A DNA stretch of 64,000 nucleotides from Lenzites betulinus (Eukaryota > Basidiomycota > Agaricomycetes > Polyporales > Polyporaceae). The stretch covers positions 248,001 through 312,000 of the forward strand of contig JABYQU010000002.1 in assembly GCA_022264855.1 (NCBI GenBank), written 5' to 3'. Positions 46,826 through 64,000 of the stretch are shown in pieces. Both the position numbers and the translations under genes were made by a program. Numbering within the stretch: the first letter of the stretch is position 1; each line of letters begins with the position of its first letter. Below the pieces are notes generated by a model, which was not told the DNA's origin, searched no databases, and saw nothing but the letters and a program-made list of their open reading frames with translations.

Positions 46826-48543
46826 TCAGGGCAGGTTCGGCTGCACGGCGTCGACCCAGAGGGGCTGGTCGGTGCCGTCGGCGTTGGGCGTGACGGTGAG
46901 CACGTAGGTGGTGTCGAACGCGCCGGCAGCCCAGACGGAGAAGCCGACGAGCGTGGGGAACGCGGACTTGACGAAGGTGAGCTCGTTGTCGAGGCTACGT
47001 GCGCGAGTGATGAGTACCGGGTAGGGGGAAGGAAAGGGAGGGAGGGCTTACAGGGTCTCGCAGCTCGCGGTGTTGCCTCCACCGGTCTCACTGAGGATTG
47101 CCTGGCGGTTGCCGTTCTGCTGGAGGAAAGAGACGAGGGTCTGCATGACGTCGACGTTGTCCTGTGGGACGGCATGAGCATTGTACTTTTGGAGTGCCTA
47201 CAGCGAGAAACATACGGTGGTGCAATCGGGGTGGGTGCCGCTGTTGTCGCTGTCGAGGTACTTGTGGACTACACTTCGAGTCAGCAACCCGCACCAGGCG
47301 CGACAAGATCCCATACGGCTCACCGTCGAAGATCAGCTTGCTGTTGTCGCCGAGCGGGTCGGTGACCTGGACGAGGTACGGGCCAGCCTCAGTGGGGAAC
47401 GCCTGCGCGGACGCATAGCTGGAGCCAGGGAGGAGGAGGAAGTTCGTGGAGCCGGCCTTGCGCACGGCGTTGACGACGAACTGCACAGACTGTGCCCAGG
47501 TCTCGATGCTCGGGATGTCGTGGGGCTCGTTCATGATGCCGCTGTTGCACGCGAGAGCGGGCGCGGTCAGCTGATCCGCGTCGCAATAGAAGAAACGAAA
47601 GATGCGTACAAGATGATGCGCTGGTTGGAGCCGTACTTCTGCGCGATTTGGGTCCAGATCGATGCGAACTCGTCGTTCGTGGGTCCGCCCTGGGCGATGA
47701 TTCCGCCGTTCCAGCGCGCGTAGTTGTGCAGATCAACGATGACGTGCACGTTCGGCCCTGAGTTCAGCGCGGCCTGGACGGTGGCATCGTAGCGCGAGAA
47801 GAACGACTGGTCGATCGGACCGCCGAGGTTGGGCGTCATGAGTTGCCAGGCTGATGAAAATATAAGAGGGAGTCAGTGAGGTAAGAGGAGTGACATACCG
47901 AAGGCTGCAGTCAAAGCATACGTCAGTGATCATTGCAATACCAATATTGAAGAGACGTACGTATACGGAAGAGGTTAGCACCCTCGTTGGCGAAGTGGGT
48001 GAACTGCGCAGGTGGGGGAGAGACACCGGTGCCTGTGAAGCTCCCATCGGTGGCCTATACAGTAACTCTTCAGTAACGTTTTGAGGATCTAACGTTTCTT
48101 GTATGACTTACAACGCTGAAGTCGTATCCGGCGGTGTTGACACCACCGAGGCGAATCAGGCCGGAGCTCGGGGCGGCGGGTCCGGTTGGCGACGAGGGAG
48201 GTGCAGAGGTAGCAGTTCCAGGGAGGCACTGCGAGTAGTCTGCAGGACGTGAAGTTGGTGAGATTTTGTTCCGCAGATACTGATCATACATACAGGAGTT
48301 AAGGACAGTGCAGACCGTGCCAGAGGTGCAAGCGGTCGCTCCGGCTGTAAAAATGTTAGCGACAAAGCCACTGGATTACAGCTTTAGCTTAGTACTAACT
48401 CCAGTTGATACCGCCACATTGTTGATACTCCTGTCATGAAATGAGATAATGCAGAGATAGAATATGTGTCCAAGACGTACCCCAGCAACCTGGGCGTAAG
48501 CAGCCGTGGCCGCGGCGAGAAGACTGACAGCTGCGTACTTCAT
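46826..48543 (-). CDS. Secreted CBM1-GH5 endoglucanase (cellulase)
   Basis: The gene starts at 48543 with MKYAAVSLLAAATAAYAQ, a signal peptide. Exons at the 5' end are 48543-48481, 48430-48400, 48344-48294, 48239-48112, 48054-47961, 47904-47899 (6 nt) and 47851-47610; further exons reach the stop at 46826. A CBM1 cellulose-binding module with its Cys pattern (EYQQCGGINW...YYSQCLPG) is joined by a Ser/Pro/Thr linker to a GH5 catalytic domain: LIRLGGVNTAGYDF, ANLFRIPFAWQ, VDLHNYARW, the acid/base Glu in GIMNEPHD and the nucleophile Glu in ILSETGGG. It cuts internal beta-1,4-glucan bonds of cellulose outside the cell. A TATATAA box and a GCGGGG (Cre1/CreA-like) site upstream hint at carbon-catabolite control, unproven. 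Confidence 0.95.
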
Positions 48544-48597
48544 GATTGCTTGGGAGAGGCTGGCGAGTCTGGTAGCAACGGCCTGGAGACCGCGAGG

Positions 48598-48605
48598 TTA
48601 TATAC
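48598..48605 (-). promoter_or_regulatory. TATA box of the GH5 endoglucanase gene
   Basis: GTATATAA on the minus strand, about 55 bp upstream of the start codon. A GCGGGG motif (minus strand, 48708-48713), matching the SYGGRG consensus of CreA/Cre1, lies some 165 bp upstream of the ATG. Strong TATA boxes are common for inducible secreted hydrolases. The single CreA-like hexamer is weak evidence. Confidence 0.55.
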
Positions 48606-49750
48606 ATGCACCACACGGTCAAAAGACCGTTAATTCAGCACGCTACGCCGGAAAATTCACGGATAGCAGCTGGGATCGATGTTGGTTTAGTGGTGGAGTT
48701 TTTCCGACCCCGCGTCGGCAACGACAACGATCACTTGTGTACCCGTGAGCAGGCGGAGACGATTAATAATAGCTGCGGTCATAATAAAAACCGAGAACTT
48801 CTGTAATATTGGCCGCTTCAGCTTGGGTTCGACAACACCACGAATGCGAATGTTTGGATGTGGACGACGTACCGGGCGGTTACATTATGCTAAAATGCGT
48901 GGTAGAAATATTGTGGATGCATTGTATCTCATAAGTGCTTGATCTACCTTTACCAGCAGCATTGATTCGGCATGCTCGGGGAGAAGCTGGCGGGTAGCCG
49001 TGTATCATAGCAGCGACCGCCGTAGGGCGAGGCTGCGGGTGAGTGTCGCATGGCAAGCCGCATGGATAGACGCTAGCGCGGGAGTTTCGCCGAGGTGGTT
49101 CGTAGACGCCCATTCTATGTCAAGAACACTCTGCGACAGAGGTCACGCAGCTCAGAGCCCGACTGCCGCCGCTTCGAGGACGACTTGCGCACGTAGCTCG
49201 CATGAATGGTGACGTGAAGTCGGTACTTTCGCTCTACAGGACATGCCTTCGGCAAATCAGAAGGTTGCCCACTGAATATCTTCGGTGTGTCCCGGCATAA
49301 TACGTGTCGCGCATCTCGACTGACGACAGTGTTCTCTTAGACAGTTCTTCCGACTCAAAATCGGAGACGATGTTCGAGCCATCCTCGACCCGAGGCTCAA
49401 GCATCTCCAGCCGACAAAGATAAATAGGGTTCAAAAGGTACCGCCTTCTTCGCGGAACCACTCAGAATATACCTTCTTAACGCGAGGTTGGTCCACAGGA
49501 CCTCCGGAAATTACGTGCAGCAAATGGAGGCATATCCAAATGCTTCGACTACATCCTAGACACCGCCTATGGCAGAAGAGGCCCACTGAGGTGGGAAATC
49601 TTAGATGTATGCCTCCCTCCGAGATTCCATAAACGCCTTCTCGCTGACATATGCTATTCCCAGCCACTCCGCTCCGAGCCAGGCGTCCCGCCCCCGCCTC
49701 GCATCATTTCTGCTGTTGAATCCTCGCGACCTCCAGTCTATTCGAGGGAG
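48606..49750. other. Intergenic, nothing recognised
   Basis: About 1.1 kb between the divergent GH5 gene and the next plus-strand gene. It contains the GH5 upstream region and a relatively AT-rich stretch at 48740-48930. No exon with similarity to a known family was seen on either strand. Confidence 0.4.
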
Positions 49751-50422
49751 ATGACGGCACTTCTTACATCCGATGCGTCGCGCACGACGAAGGCCCTCCC
49801 TTCTGCGGCGCTCGCCAATCCGCCCAGTCTCCCCGCGCGGGCGAACCCCGAATCGCCTGAGGCTCGCGCATTAGGGCCTTTCAGCAAGCGCAGAGAAGTC
49901 AATATCCGGTGGCGCTTTTTCCAGCAAGAGCTACAACGGACTCGTCTGCCCCTGCAGGTCGCTGTGAACGAGCCGACTGTGTCAGGTGGTGTTTGGAGCG
50001 CTTCGCGCAACACCGACGTGGATGCGCTCGCACGAGCGGGGGTCCGACCCGTCGGGCTGCAGCACTCCGGAGTATTCGAGGAGATCGAATCCCTGGCCTG
50101 TCCGCCGAGCAAGCTGCGCCATTCAGCGGATCGTGCTTCGAGCGCGGGCTTAACGGAACATCCTGCTCCATCCTTGGACTCGCATCTGCCCGTCAGGTTC
50201 TTGCGCCGCCGGTATCAGCAACTGTTGGCCCGCATCCCGATGCTCGTGTTCAAGCCACCGAGCCCAAAGCCTTCTGGGACCCAGCCTGGCAGATTCGAAG
50301 TGGCACTATCACCCAACGCGGCCAAGCGTAGTGGGCCAGCCCATCGCATTGCCGGAGATACTGATTTAGCCTGGATACGATGCGCACAGGCTGTAAAAGG
50401 TAGCGCGAGCAAGAAGAAATGA
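49751..50422 (+). CDS. Basic protein of unknown function, intronless
   Basis: A single open frame of 223 residues from MTALLTSDASRTTK to a Lys-rich end (VKGSASKKK). I do not recognise the family. The pattern looks like a real, folded protein: a conserved-looking basic block RREVNIRWRFFQQELQRTRLPLQ near residues 47-69, then GVRPVGLQHSGVFEEIE, VRFLRRRYQQLLARIPML and a C-terminal GDTDLAWIRCA. The high Arg content and the WRFF/RRRYQQLL helices resemble small organellar or ribosome-associated proteins, but this is only an impression. It is one of few intronless genes in the window. It converges with SEC8, with stops 118 bp apart. Confidence 0.6.
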   Translation: MTALLTSDASRTTKALPSAALANPPSLPARANPESPEARALGPFSKRREVNIRWRFFQQELQRTRLPLQVAVNEPTVSGGVWSASRNTDVDALARAGVRPVGLQHSGVFEEIESLACPPSKLRHSADRASSAGLTEHPAPSLDSHLPVRFLRRRYQQLLARIPMLVFKPPSPKPSGTQPGRFEVALSPNAAKRSGPAHRIAGDTDLAWIRCAQAVKGSASKKK

Positions 50423-50539
50423 GATATTGGCGGATGAGTACAGTGGTGGCGGTGGTATCCAACTGGGTATGAAGGAACAAGCGTATAAATACTTCAAAAC
50501 ATGACTGCGAGGCGAAGTCCTTGTGCATCGTTGCGTCCA

Positions 50540-53500
50540 TCAGCTCCCATCGGCGGAATTCTCCAGCTCCAGCCCGTGCAACTCGATGAGGTACATGTTA
50601 TAGTTCCGGTCTGCAGCTTGTGCGGCACCATTCGTATGGCTTGGCTGCACGCCGCACTGGAGATCGAGAATCGCCTTGTACTCGTCGAATGTGAACTCTT
50701 GCTTCTGGCGAACCGTATCGAGCATGTCCTGTTCAAAATGTTAATAGCTGCAGGAATAAGCAAGTGGTGAGTAAACCATACAGGAGGCGAGAGCATGAAC
50801 AACGAGTAGTATCGCTTCGCGCGCTCGAAGTCGGTACTATTGCTGTCGTCCGTGATGGTTTTGATATTCTGCTGCAGCGCGAGCATATTCCGCATCATCT
50901 TCTTGATACCCAGCGCGTTTGCGGACGGGATGAACCGCGCATTCGATATGAGGAGATGCTGCATGAGATGTCCCATGCCCTCGAACACGAATCTGAGAAC
51001 TTGTCAGTGTACAGTTTGTAGTATAATAAGCCCACAAATACCTTCGCTGTACCTCAGGTAGCGTGGACGTGAGGGATGCGTCACAGCTACCAATCTCGGT
51101 GTTGAGATCGATGATATGGGGATCGGGCTCAGCGGCTTCTCGTTCGATGCGATAGATTCCCTACGCAACATACAATGTTAGGGATACTTCCAATGGGATG
51201 AAAGGGAAAAACCAACATGTCTCAGAGCAAGATCCAGATGGTGGATGACACGGCATCTGACGTCGATACGGACAGTATACAGAACGAGCTCCGCTAATTG
51301 CACGTAAGTCATGTGAAGCGCCTGGAACCGTCTATGAGAGTGATTTAGCAAGCATACACAAGAAAAATGTTGAACGATCACTTACAGGGCCATGGCGGAC
51401 GAGAGCGGAAGCCGTAGTGGTTCGTCCGGGTGCAAAGGAGCAACGATAGGGAGGTATGGGGATGTGGGTGACAGCGCGCTGGAAGGCTCTAGTCGGAGAG
51501 GACTCGTGAGTGACCCGGTATCATCTGCTCCCCTCAATCCTTCGAGTTGAGCTGCGAACCAGGTCTACAAGATCTGCATTAGAGTAGTACGACGGAGAGG
51601 ACATCATACTCACAACACTGTGATACAGGTTTGCCAATGCGGAGACGTTGCGGATGGAGGCCACCAAGTCGTGCTTGCTCACAGCACCTTCACCCAACAG
51701 GCTGTTCTCGAGGTGCGTCTCTTGCCGGCATACCTGCTGCTTTGTTGCCGCCGCAGTATCGCCGGACAACGACTTCAGCAGCTCGGATAAGCAAGGTCCC
51801 AGTTCAGGCTTCTGCGCCCATTGGGCTGCCAAGGCTATACTGGAGTCGTCTTCTGGAGACTTGTCGCCCTTGACCGCAACGAGGTCGTAGAAGCGATCAC
51901 TACAGCGCTGGTAAAACTTCCCGATGACTGTCAGGATCAGACGAGAATAGTTTTCGCGATGGAAAGGTGTTGTGCGTAGCATAGCGCACAGTGAGTTGAT
52001 CAAGGCCATCAACTGTACGCTCGCCTGTGAAGTGGAAACAGTCAAAACCAACCATTGCAAGAGGAATAGCGTGCTGTTACCTTCACGAGTGGTCTCGGAG
52101 ATAGTGCTAGCGACGCTGGGTCGGACTCAAACGCATCAGGGCCTGCGCATATCGCGTGAGATGATGAAGATAAGGCTGCAGTTAACGGACGCACTGGTGA
52201 CGGTTTGGTGGAACAAGGCGGACACTTTGTCCTCAAGCTGGGGCAAATAGACCTTGAGGACAAATTCGTCTAGCACAGCACTAGAAGCACGAGCGGCCTC
52301 CAAGCCGGCAGGTAGCACTTCGGATATTCGATCGAGGAAGGCGAGCGTGGGCTGGAACAGCACACTGACGTGAAACGCGTTGGGGTGAACCAATAACCTG
52401 TGGTGTTGACCGGTGCCCATCAACCGATCGTCTGTGCCCACCGCTGCCAGAGTCGCCTGCAGGGAATTTTCTGAACCCTGCACCAGGCCTGGGACAGTGT
52501 CCTTGAGGATGCGCGTGAGTTCCTCCTCGTGCTGCCGAAGCGCTTTCGCGGAAGACTTGACATCTGTATCCGCAAAACGAAATATAGGCTAACAAGTACG
52601 CCGCCTAGGATGAGGTAAGGTCAAAAATCAAATGTACTAGACACATACCTTGCCCTTATCACGATTGAAGCGGCCTTCACGGAGCACCTCGTTGATCGCA
52701 GAGATAGGATTGCGTCCGGATATTGCACCTTGCTCCTCATCGGTGATGTAGTCGCTGAGCAATGTACGGACCTGACACAATATTCAACGTCTCGTTCAAC
52801 TTGATCACTGAGTAGCGAACCCGTACCTCAGCCTGTATTGGTGCCCACACTTCCTCTAGCGGGAATAAAGCTCCGGGTTTCGTACCAGAAGGATCCTTGT
52901 AATCTCTTCGCTGTTTGTGTGGTCAAAATACGGTACATCTCCGAAGATGGGTGGACCTACGGAGCCGATGCGATTTGCAATCTCGTAGACGACTCGCAAC
53001 CCTTCGCTGACGGCGATGAGTTTTGAGTAGAGCGTCCAAAAGAAGTCCTTGAGGACCTCCTGATCGGTCAATTTTGTTGAAGACTCCAAAGCAGTCAATC
53101 GCAAGTTTGTCGCGTCCAGAATTGTGCGGCGCGTATTCAGAGACGACCCTTGGAGTGCAGCAGCAACGGCCACGCCAGCGATACCCAGCGCGTTGGAAGT
53201 AATCGCAGGTGATGTCAGCATAGACAAATCGTTGAGCCGTCCTGAGGTGCCGGCGTCCATCATACCAATCATAGACCCTCGACGTCCGTACTCTGCGCGC
53301 TCCGACACCTCTTCGATAGTGACTTCGATCAGCGAAAAGATCTCCCCCGGTAGCTTCTGGGTCACGATGTCCAAACCAGTACCAATTTTGCCAAGCGCAG
53401 CTAGAGATTCGAGTAGCATCTCGATGTATGCGAAAGAGTCAGCTTCAGGGTTGCGGGGGGGACCACCAGACGATGCAAAGGCAGATAGCATGTTGCTTGA

Positions 53501-55342
53501 CGAAGAGAACGACAAGCCGAACCCAGTTGCGCTGGCAGTGAGTCCAGGACCAGAAAGACTGTGGCGATAACTCGAGTCATTCACGTTGAAGGGCGGATCG
53601 TTCGGACGCAGTGCAAGATCGTCGAGGAACTTTGCTACTCTGGACGTACGCGGGGCAGTAGGAGAAATGGGGGAGGATATGGACAATGGGCGGGTACCAC
53701 CTTCGGAGTTCTCCGCATCTTCTTGAAGGTCCTGTGCTAAGACTGCGAGCCTAATGTAAACCTCTGCACAGTATAAAAATGAATAAGATAGCGTACAGCC
53801 TTGTTGCTTGGGGCTGTATACGGTCCAGCGGGATTCGCACCAGAATGACTTCAGATATAGATGACTGTGCAGTTCGTCAACGAGGATATCTCGTAATGTC
53901 TAGAGCAGCAGTGTTAAGATTGTGGTGGTAACACCAGGGTTAAGACAACGCACTGTCTCCTGACCAATAAGGTAGCTTCTGAGGTCAGAGACTGCACCAA
54001 TCTCAAGCATATCCGATTTGTTGATGAGTTTAAGGCTTCGTACAAGAAGCGCAGCTGCCTGTAGTAGGCGCTTCTCCAGTATGAGGCTTTCAAGGGCGTC
54101 TGGAACCGATTTGAGGTGTTCTCTAAGCAGCCCAACCGTGTTAATACACTGAGCTCCGTCGAGTCGTGTAAGATGAGATCGAAAAATCTCACATTTGGTC
54201 CAGTATGCGCATCATCTCCTCAACCGTCTGGTTGCGAGACCATAACTGGACAAGATCACCGCGCTTGCTTCCCAACGTTTCCTTGGCCTCCTGCAGGGCG
54301 TTGCGAGCATCCTTGATTTGAGTTTGAGTAGCATCAAGATGGTTCATCAAAGCAGAATGGTGCGGGAGAGCCGCATTGAATGCTTGGTAGTGTTCTGCAT
54401 ACCAGGTTTGTGTTAACGTTCTATATATTTGTAGCAGGGACAAGCCTACTGTCAACGGATCCTTTCATTGCTCGGGAGAGCATATCCTTCGTTCTCCGAA
54501 AAGACTCCATGTCCTTCCCCAAAGAGGAATCGTCCAGTAATTGAAGGGCGAGGTCCACTGGATTGAACTGGTCCAATTAATCTCATAACCGCAGCCTTTA
54601 CTTGGTACAACTCACGTCGGGGTTGGTCACTACTGCCCACTCATCCTTGATTTCATCCAGGACAGCTTTGAGGTATGTAAGCACATCCCGACCCTAGCGT
54701 ACCGGAATCTCAGCAGCGAAGGTAGGGAAGTAACTTACCGTCGATATCTCCAGTCTTTGCCTTGCCTGTTGCCCGTCTGCCAGGCACTTTCTCTTTGATT
54801 TTCATTTGTCGCATTTTTTGCACCTCGATTTCTTTCCTCTTCCGCTCCTCATACTCGTCCATCCCATCGTCGTTCGACATGCCCCTCCTACGCCCGAAAC
54901 TCTGAAATGCAGCCACGGCGGCGAGGGATGTGGGGGATATCTCGGCCGAGGTGGGCGATATTGAACTTGCTTTGCTGGTTGCTTGCTGATCTAGCTCGCT
55001 CGGCGGGGCGTTACGCGAACGAAGGGGTTGTGGGCCATCCGGCAGGCCTGAAGGTCGACCTTCGTACGCCTCCCGCGATTCGCGAGGTGTACGCGACTCG
55101 CTCGAGATACGATCAGAGGCAGAATATTCAGATATTTGCCTACTACGCAGACCAGACCGCGTAGGTCGCGTCGGCCCGCGAGGAGAACCCGAAGCCGCGG
55201 AGGTGCTGCCGCCGCTGGGGGTTGTAGGCCGGGTGGGTCCTCGACTGATCTGCAAGGGTCGCGTCGAGACACCGTTCTCACCAACACTAGGCGAGCGAGC
55301 ACGCCTTGAAGGCTCTGTCGGGTACTGAGGTATTCGCGACAT
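50540..55342 (-). CDS. SEC8: Exocyst complex component SEC8
   Basis: Long multi-exon gene starting at 55342 with MSRIPQYPTEPSRRARS. Exon 1 ends at 54739 and exon 2 starts at 54665 (…TGDIDAVLDEIKDEW). Later exons carry Sec8 hallmarks: HYQAFNAALPHHSALMNHL, LVQLWSRNQTVEEMMRILDQ, IEHLKSVPDALESL, DELHSHLYLKSFWCESRW and NPEADSFAYIEMLLESL, then the long helical C-terminal half to the stop after LELENSADGS. The first ~190 residues are Ser/Arg/Pro-rich and disordered. Sec8 is one of eight exocyst subunits that tether secretory vesicles at growth sites, linking it to the septin and Tea1-like genes in theme. I did not fix every internal splice site. It is divergent from the remodeller gene. Confidence 0.92.
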
Positions 55343-55618
55343 CGAGCGCAGACGGAGGGGACGGAGGACAGAGCGAGGAGTGTTATGTAGGCCGCAGCTT
55401 GAGCGGGGACGTTATGATTGTTGCTACAACGTTGCCTGAAAAGGCAATGCTTTCCCGAAATAGAAACTTGTGTCCGGACCACGTGCTGCACCTGTGTCTC
55501 TTCGCGCGAGGCTACTGACCTTGGGCGCGTCCTTCCCTCTGCTCTCGCCACACTTTACGCGTCGCGTCGCGTTCTGCGTCCCTATTTCGCGCTCTACACC
55601 TCGAGAAGAACTCTTGGG
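55343..55618. promoter_or_regulatory. Divergent promoter between SEC8 and the chromatin remodeller
   Basis: 276 bp between the two start codons on opposite strands. Both promoters must lie here. No TATA box seen. Inference from gene layout. Confidence 0.45.
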
Positions 55619-62180
<6,562 letters not shown>

Positions 62181-62566
62181 TCCTGCTACAAGCTGCATTC
62201 TTCCACATAACCCGTTCAGGACAATTGCAACGCTGCGCGATCTATCATTCATGCGTCCGTTTACATACATTTTCCTGCCTTTCCGCGCTACCGTACATGC
62301 TGATTAGTTAGATATTCCACCGCTACGGTACTTGAGGCGTACGCCTATAGTTGATACCGAACTGTACAACAATACATCTTTCTGATTCTTTGTGTCCGGA
62401 GCACGACGCGGAGCGCTGACGCGCTGAACGGCGGGCACTGCGATCAAAGGTGCTGCAGCGCGGGACTCCAAAGCCGATTGGCGTGGCAAGCCGTTCGCAT
62501 CAGTGCTGCACCGGAGCGCAGGGGCCACTGGCCTCTTGGATCTGAACCACGTACGCCTCGGGCTCG
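62181..62566. other. Intergenic between remodeller and dsRNA-binding gene
   Basis: 386 bp in tandem orientation: 3' end of the remodeller and promoter/leader of the next gene. No coding signal or RNA gene seen. Confidence 0.4.
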
Positions 62567-63944
62567 ATGACTCTGGAAGTTGTAAACGGATACAGCGGAC
62601 CATCGCACGTTCCGAGTCCGTCTGATCCGCCGAAGTACCAGGAAGCCGGAGCTTCAAGTACTTCGACTACCGCAGCACACACCTCTCAATCCGGTGCGTC
62701 TAACATGCAGCAGGCTTTTTCTACCCTGCTGCTGCGGCAATCCTCCCACATAATAACCCAGCCCTCAGACTCTAACACGTGTACCTCTCCATCCACTCTG
62801 GCGAATCCCTCTTCTCCTTCATCCAACCTCAAACGGTCTCGCTCTACCTCTGTCTCTATGGCCACCGACAACGCTTTCCCGCCCGCGCCCCCAATCGATG
62901 GGGAGGCCATGCTCGAAGTTTTCGTACATCGCTCTATGAAGTTTACCGGTGCTCCCCTCAACGACTCGATCTACGGGGACGGTCAGCGTCTTGCGGCGCT
63001 TGGGAGCAAGGTCGTAGAAGCCGCTTACACCGACGTTTACTTCAACCGGAAGCCCATGCTCAGGGCCGAGGAGCTGAAGGTGAGCAGTGGCGTGGGTGAG
63101 CACGATCGTTGCTTATACTTTGGCTCACGCAGCAGAAGGTCGAGAAGCAACTGCAGGAGGACGTGATGACATGGGTGGAGGCCTACAAATGGAGGGACAA
63201 GGTACGCTGCACACCGGGTACCGATCTGAAGAGTTCAGAGGTACGTATCTATCGATCCATCGCCCTCGTCCAGCAGACCTTTAACATACCGCAGGAGACT
63301 CGTCTCCTTTTTGACTCTTACGCCGGGGCGGTGTTCGCCGGAGCGGGCTACAAGGCTGTAAGAGACTGGATTTCAGCCCTTGTCGACCCCCATGCTCCTC
63401 CGCAGGCTCAGCCTGCGCTCGCTCCCGAGCCCGACTACAAGCGAGTCAAGGTTGAGCCGGTCATGGGGGCGGGCATGGGCTATTCTCCGTCTTACTACCC
63501 GCAAAACCCGCAGCCCTACCACTACGGGCAGCCCCCTCCGCCACCACCGCCCGCGAGCGCACCCCCTCCCCTCCCCATGCAGAACCCGCTCTCCCCCGCG
63601 CAGCCGCACTCGGCATTTCTCCCCCTCTTCAACCAGACCGCGCAGCAGCGCCGTCTTGAGGTACAATACCCTGCGATGTTCTCAGGCCCCGCTCATGCGG
63701 GTCGGTGGACCGTATCTTGTCTCGGTGCGTTTTATCTCTCTCTCTCTCTCTCTAAAAGGACGCACGATACTAACTAATCATGCAGTCAACGGCATCGAGA
63801 AAGGTATGGGAATGGGCGCCAGCAAGCAGCTGGCCAAGGAAGAGGCCGCTCGTCAGGCCTATTACGCAATGGGATGGGCTCCCCGTGAGTGCTTTCCCGT
63901 ATCAACCGCAGTCCCGCAAGTTGACCATCTTCCTAGGTGTTTGA
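62567..63944 (+). CDS. Degenerate RNase III domain plus dsRNA-binding domain protein
   Basis: Five exons (62567-63079, 63133-63240, 63295-63724, 63786-63884, 63937-63944) give 385 residues; exon 2 could start 3 nt later. After a Ser/Thr/Pro-rich leader comes an RNase III-like helical domain (EAMLEVFVHRSMKF, then GDGQRLAALGSKVVEAAYTDVYF). The family signature has Glu and Asp in the RLEFLGD position; here it reads RLAALGS, so the metal-binding acids are missing and the domain is probably inactive. After a Pro-rich linker there is a dsRBD C-terminal half: WTVSCLVNGIEKG, GASKQLAKEEAARQAYYAM. Mitochondrial ribosomal protein mL44 has a similar dead RNase III plus dsRBD plan, but no targeting peptide is seen here. 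The last coding exon is 8 nt including the stop. Confidence 0.78.
63735..63753. repeat. (TC)n microsatellite in an intron
   Basis: About 9.5 uninterrupted TC units in the intron following exon 3 of the dsRNA-binding gene. It is pyrimidine-rich on the transcript strand, near the donor rather than the acceptor. Likely length-variable between strains. Confidence 0.9.
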
Positions 63945-64000
63945 GACCGACAATGCTCCGTTGTTCCGCTTCCCTTGTGTACGTCGAGCGATTGTCATCC

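Overview
The window looks like nuclear DNA from a filamentous basidiomycete, most likely an Agaricomycete. Genes are close-packed on both strands and are cut by many short GT-AG introns (mostly 50-60 nt). Several products are typical of that group: a CBM1-GH5 endoglucanase, a KRE9/KNH1-like secreted protein, a Tea1-type Kelch/coiled-coil protein, a RecQ-like helicase of the kind multiplied in mushroom genomes, and a lineage-type kinase-like family. The species cannot be named from the sequence. All coordinates come from hand-splicing. For most multi-exon models I checked that exon phases join and that total length is a multiple of three.

Layout. 1-8.8 kb: an MIT-domain protein (runs off the left edge, minus), then a Cdc11-type septin (minus) and the mitochondrial mismatch-repair protein MSH1 (plus), which share a 205-bp divergent promoter. 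8.8-17.4 kb: an accessory-looking stretch with an unknown small protein, a kinase-like gene followed by its 3'-truncated tandem copy, a RecQ-like helicase ending against that copy, and a secreted RNase T1-type ribonuclease. 17.5-29 kb: housekeeping genes SF3A2 and RRP5 (divergent), then the long Tea1-like polarity gene. 29-37 kb: a small C2H2 protein, a KRE9-like secreted protein, the ribosome-export GTPase LSG1 and an FHA-domain CHK2/RAD53-type kinase. 37-42 kb: S-formylglutathione hydrolase and an alpha/beta-hydrolase lipase (both minus). 42-50.5 kb: a gene-poor gap, a short Tea1-like Kelch paralogue, the CBM1-GH5 endoglucanase and an unknown basic protein. 50.5-64 kb: exocyst subunit SEC8, a divergent PHD/chromodomain/SNF2 remodeller (CHD/Mit1-like), and a protein with a degenerate RNase III fold plus a dsRNA-binding domain.

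Two patterns stand out. First, five internal coding micro-exons of 6-11 nt lie in five unrelated genes (SF3A2, CHK2-like kinase, lipase, GH5, chromatin remodeller), and three of them sit in catalytic or conserved motifs. In addition, LSG1 and SF3A2 have first coding exons of 3 and 4 nt, and the last gene ends in an 8-nt coding exon. Second, RRP5 reads as full length only if two single bases are restored, one at a G4 run and one at a C4 run. These are either assembly errors or real lesions. Themes shared by neighbours include ribosome biogenesis (RRP5, LSG1), polarity and exocytosis (septin, Tea1-like proteins, SEC8), and genome maintenance (MSH1, RecQ-like, CHK2-like). I see no evidence that they are clustered for a common function, and I found no convincing wholly new system, CRISPR array, tRNA or rRNA.
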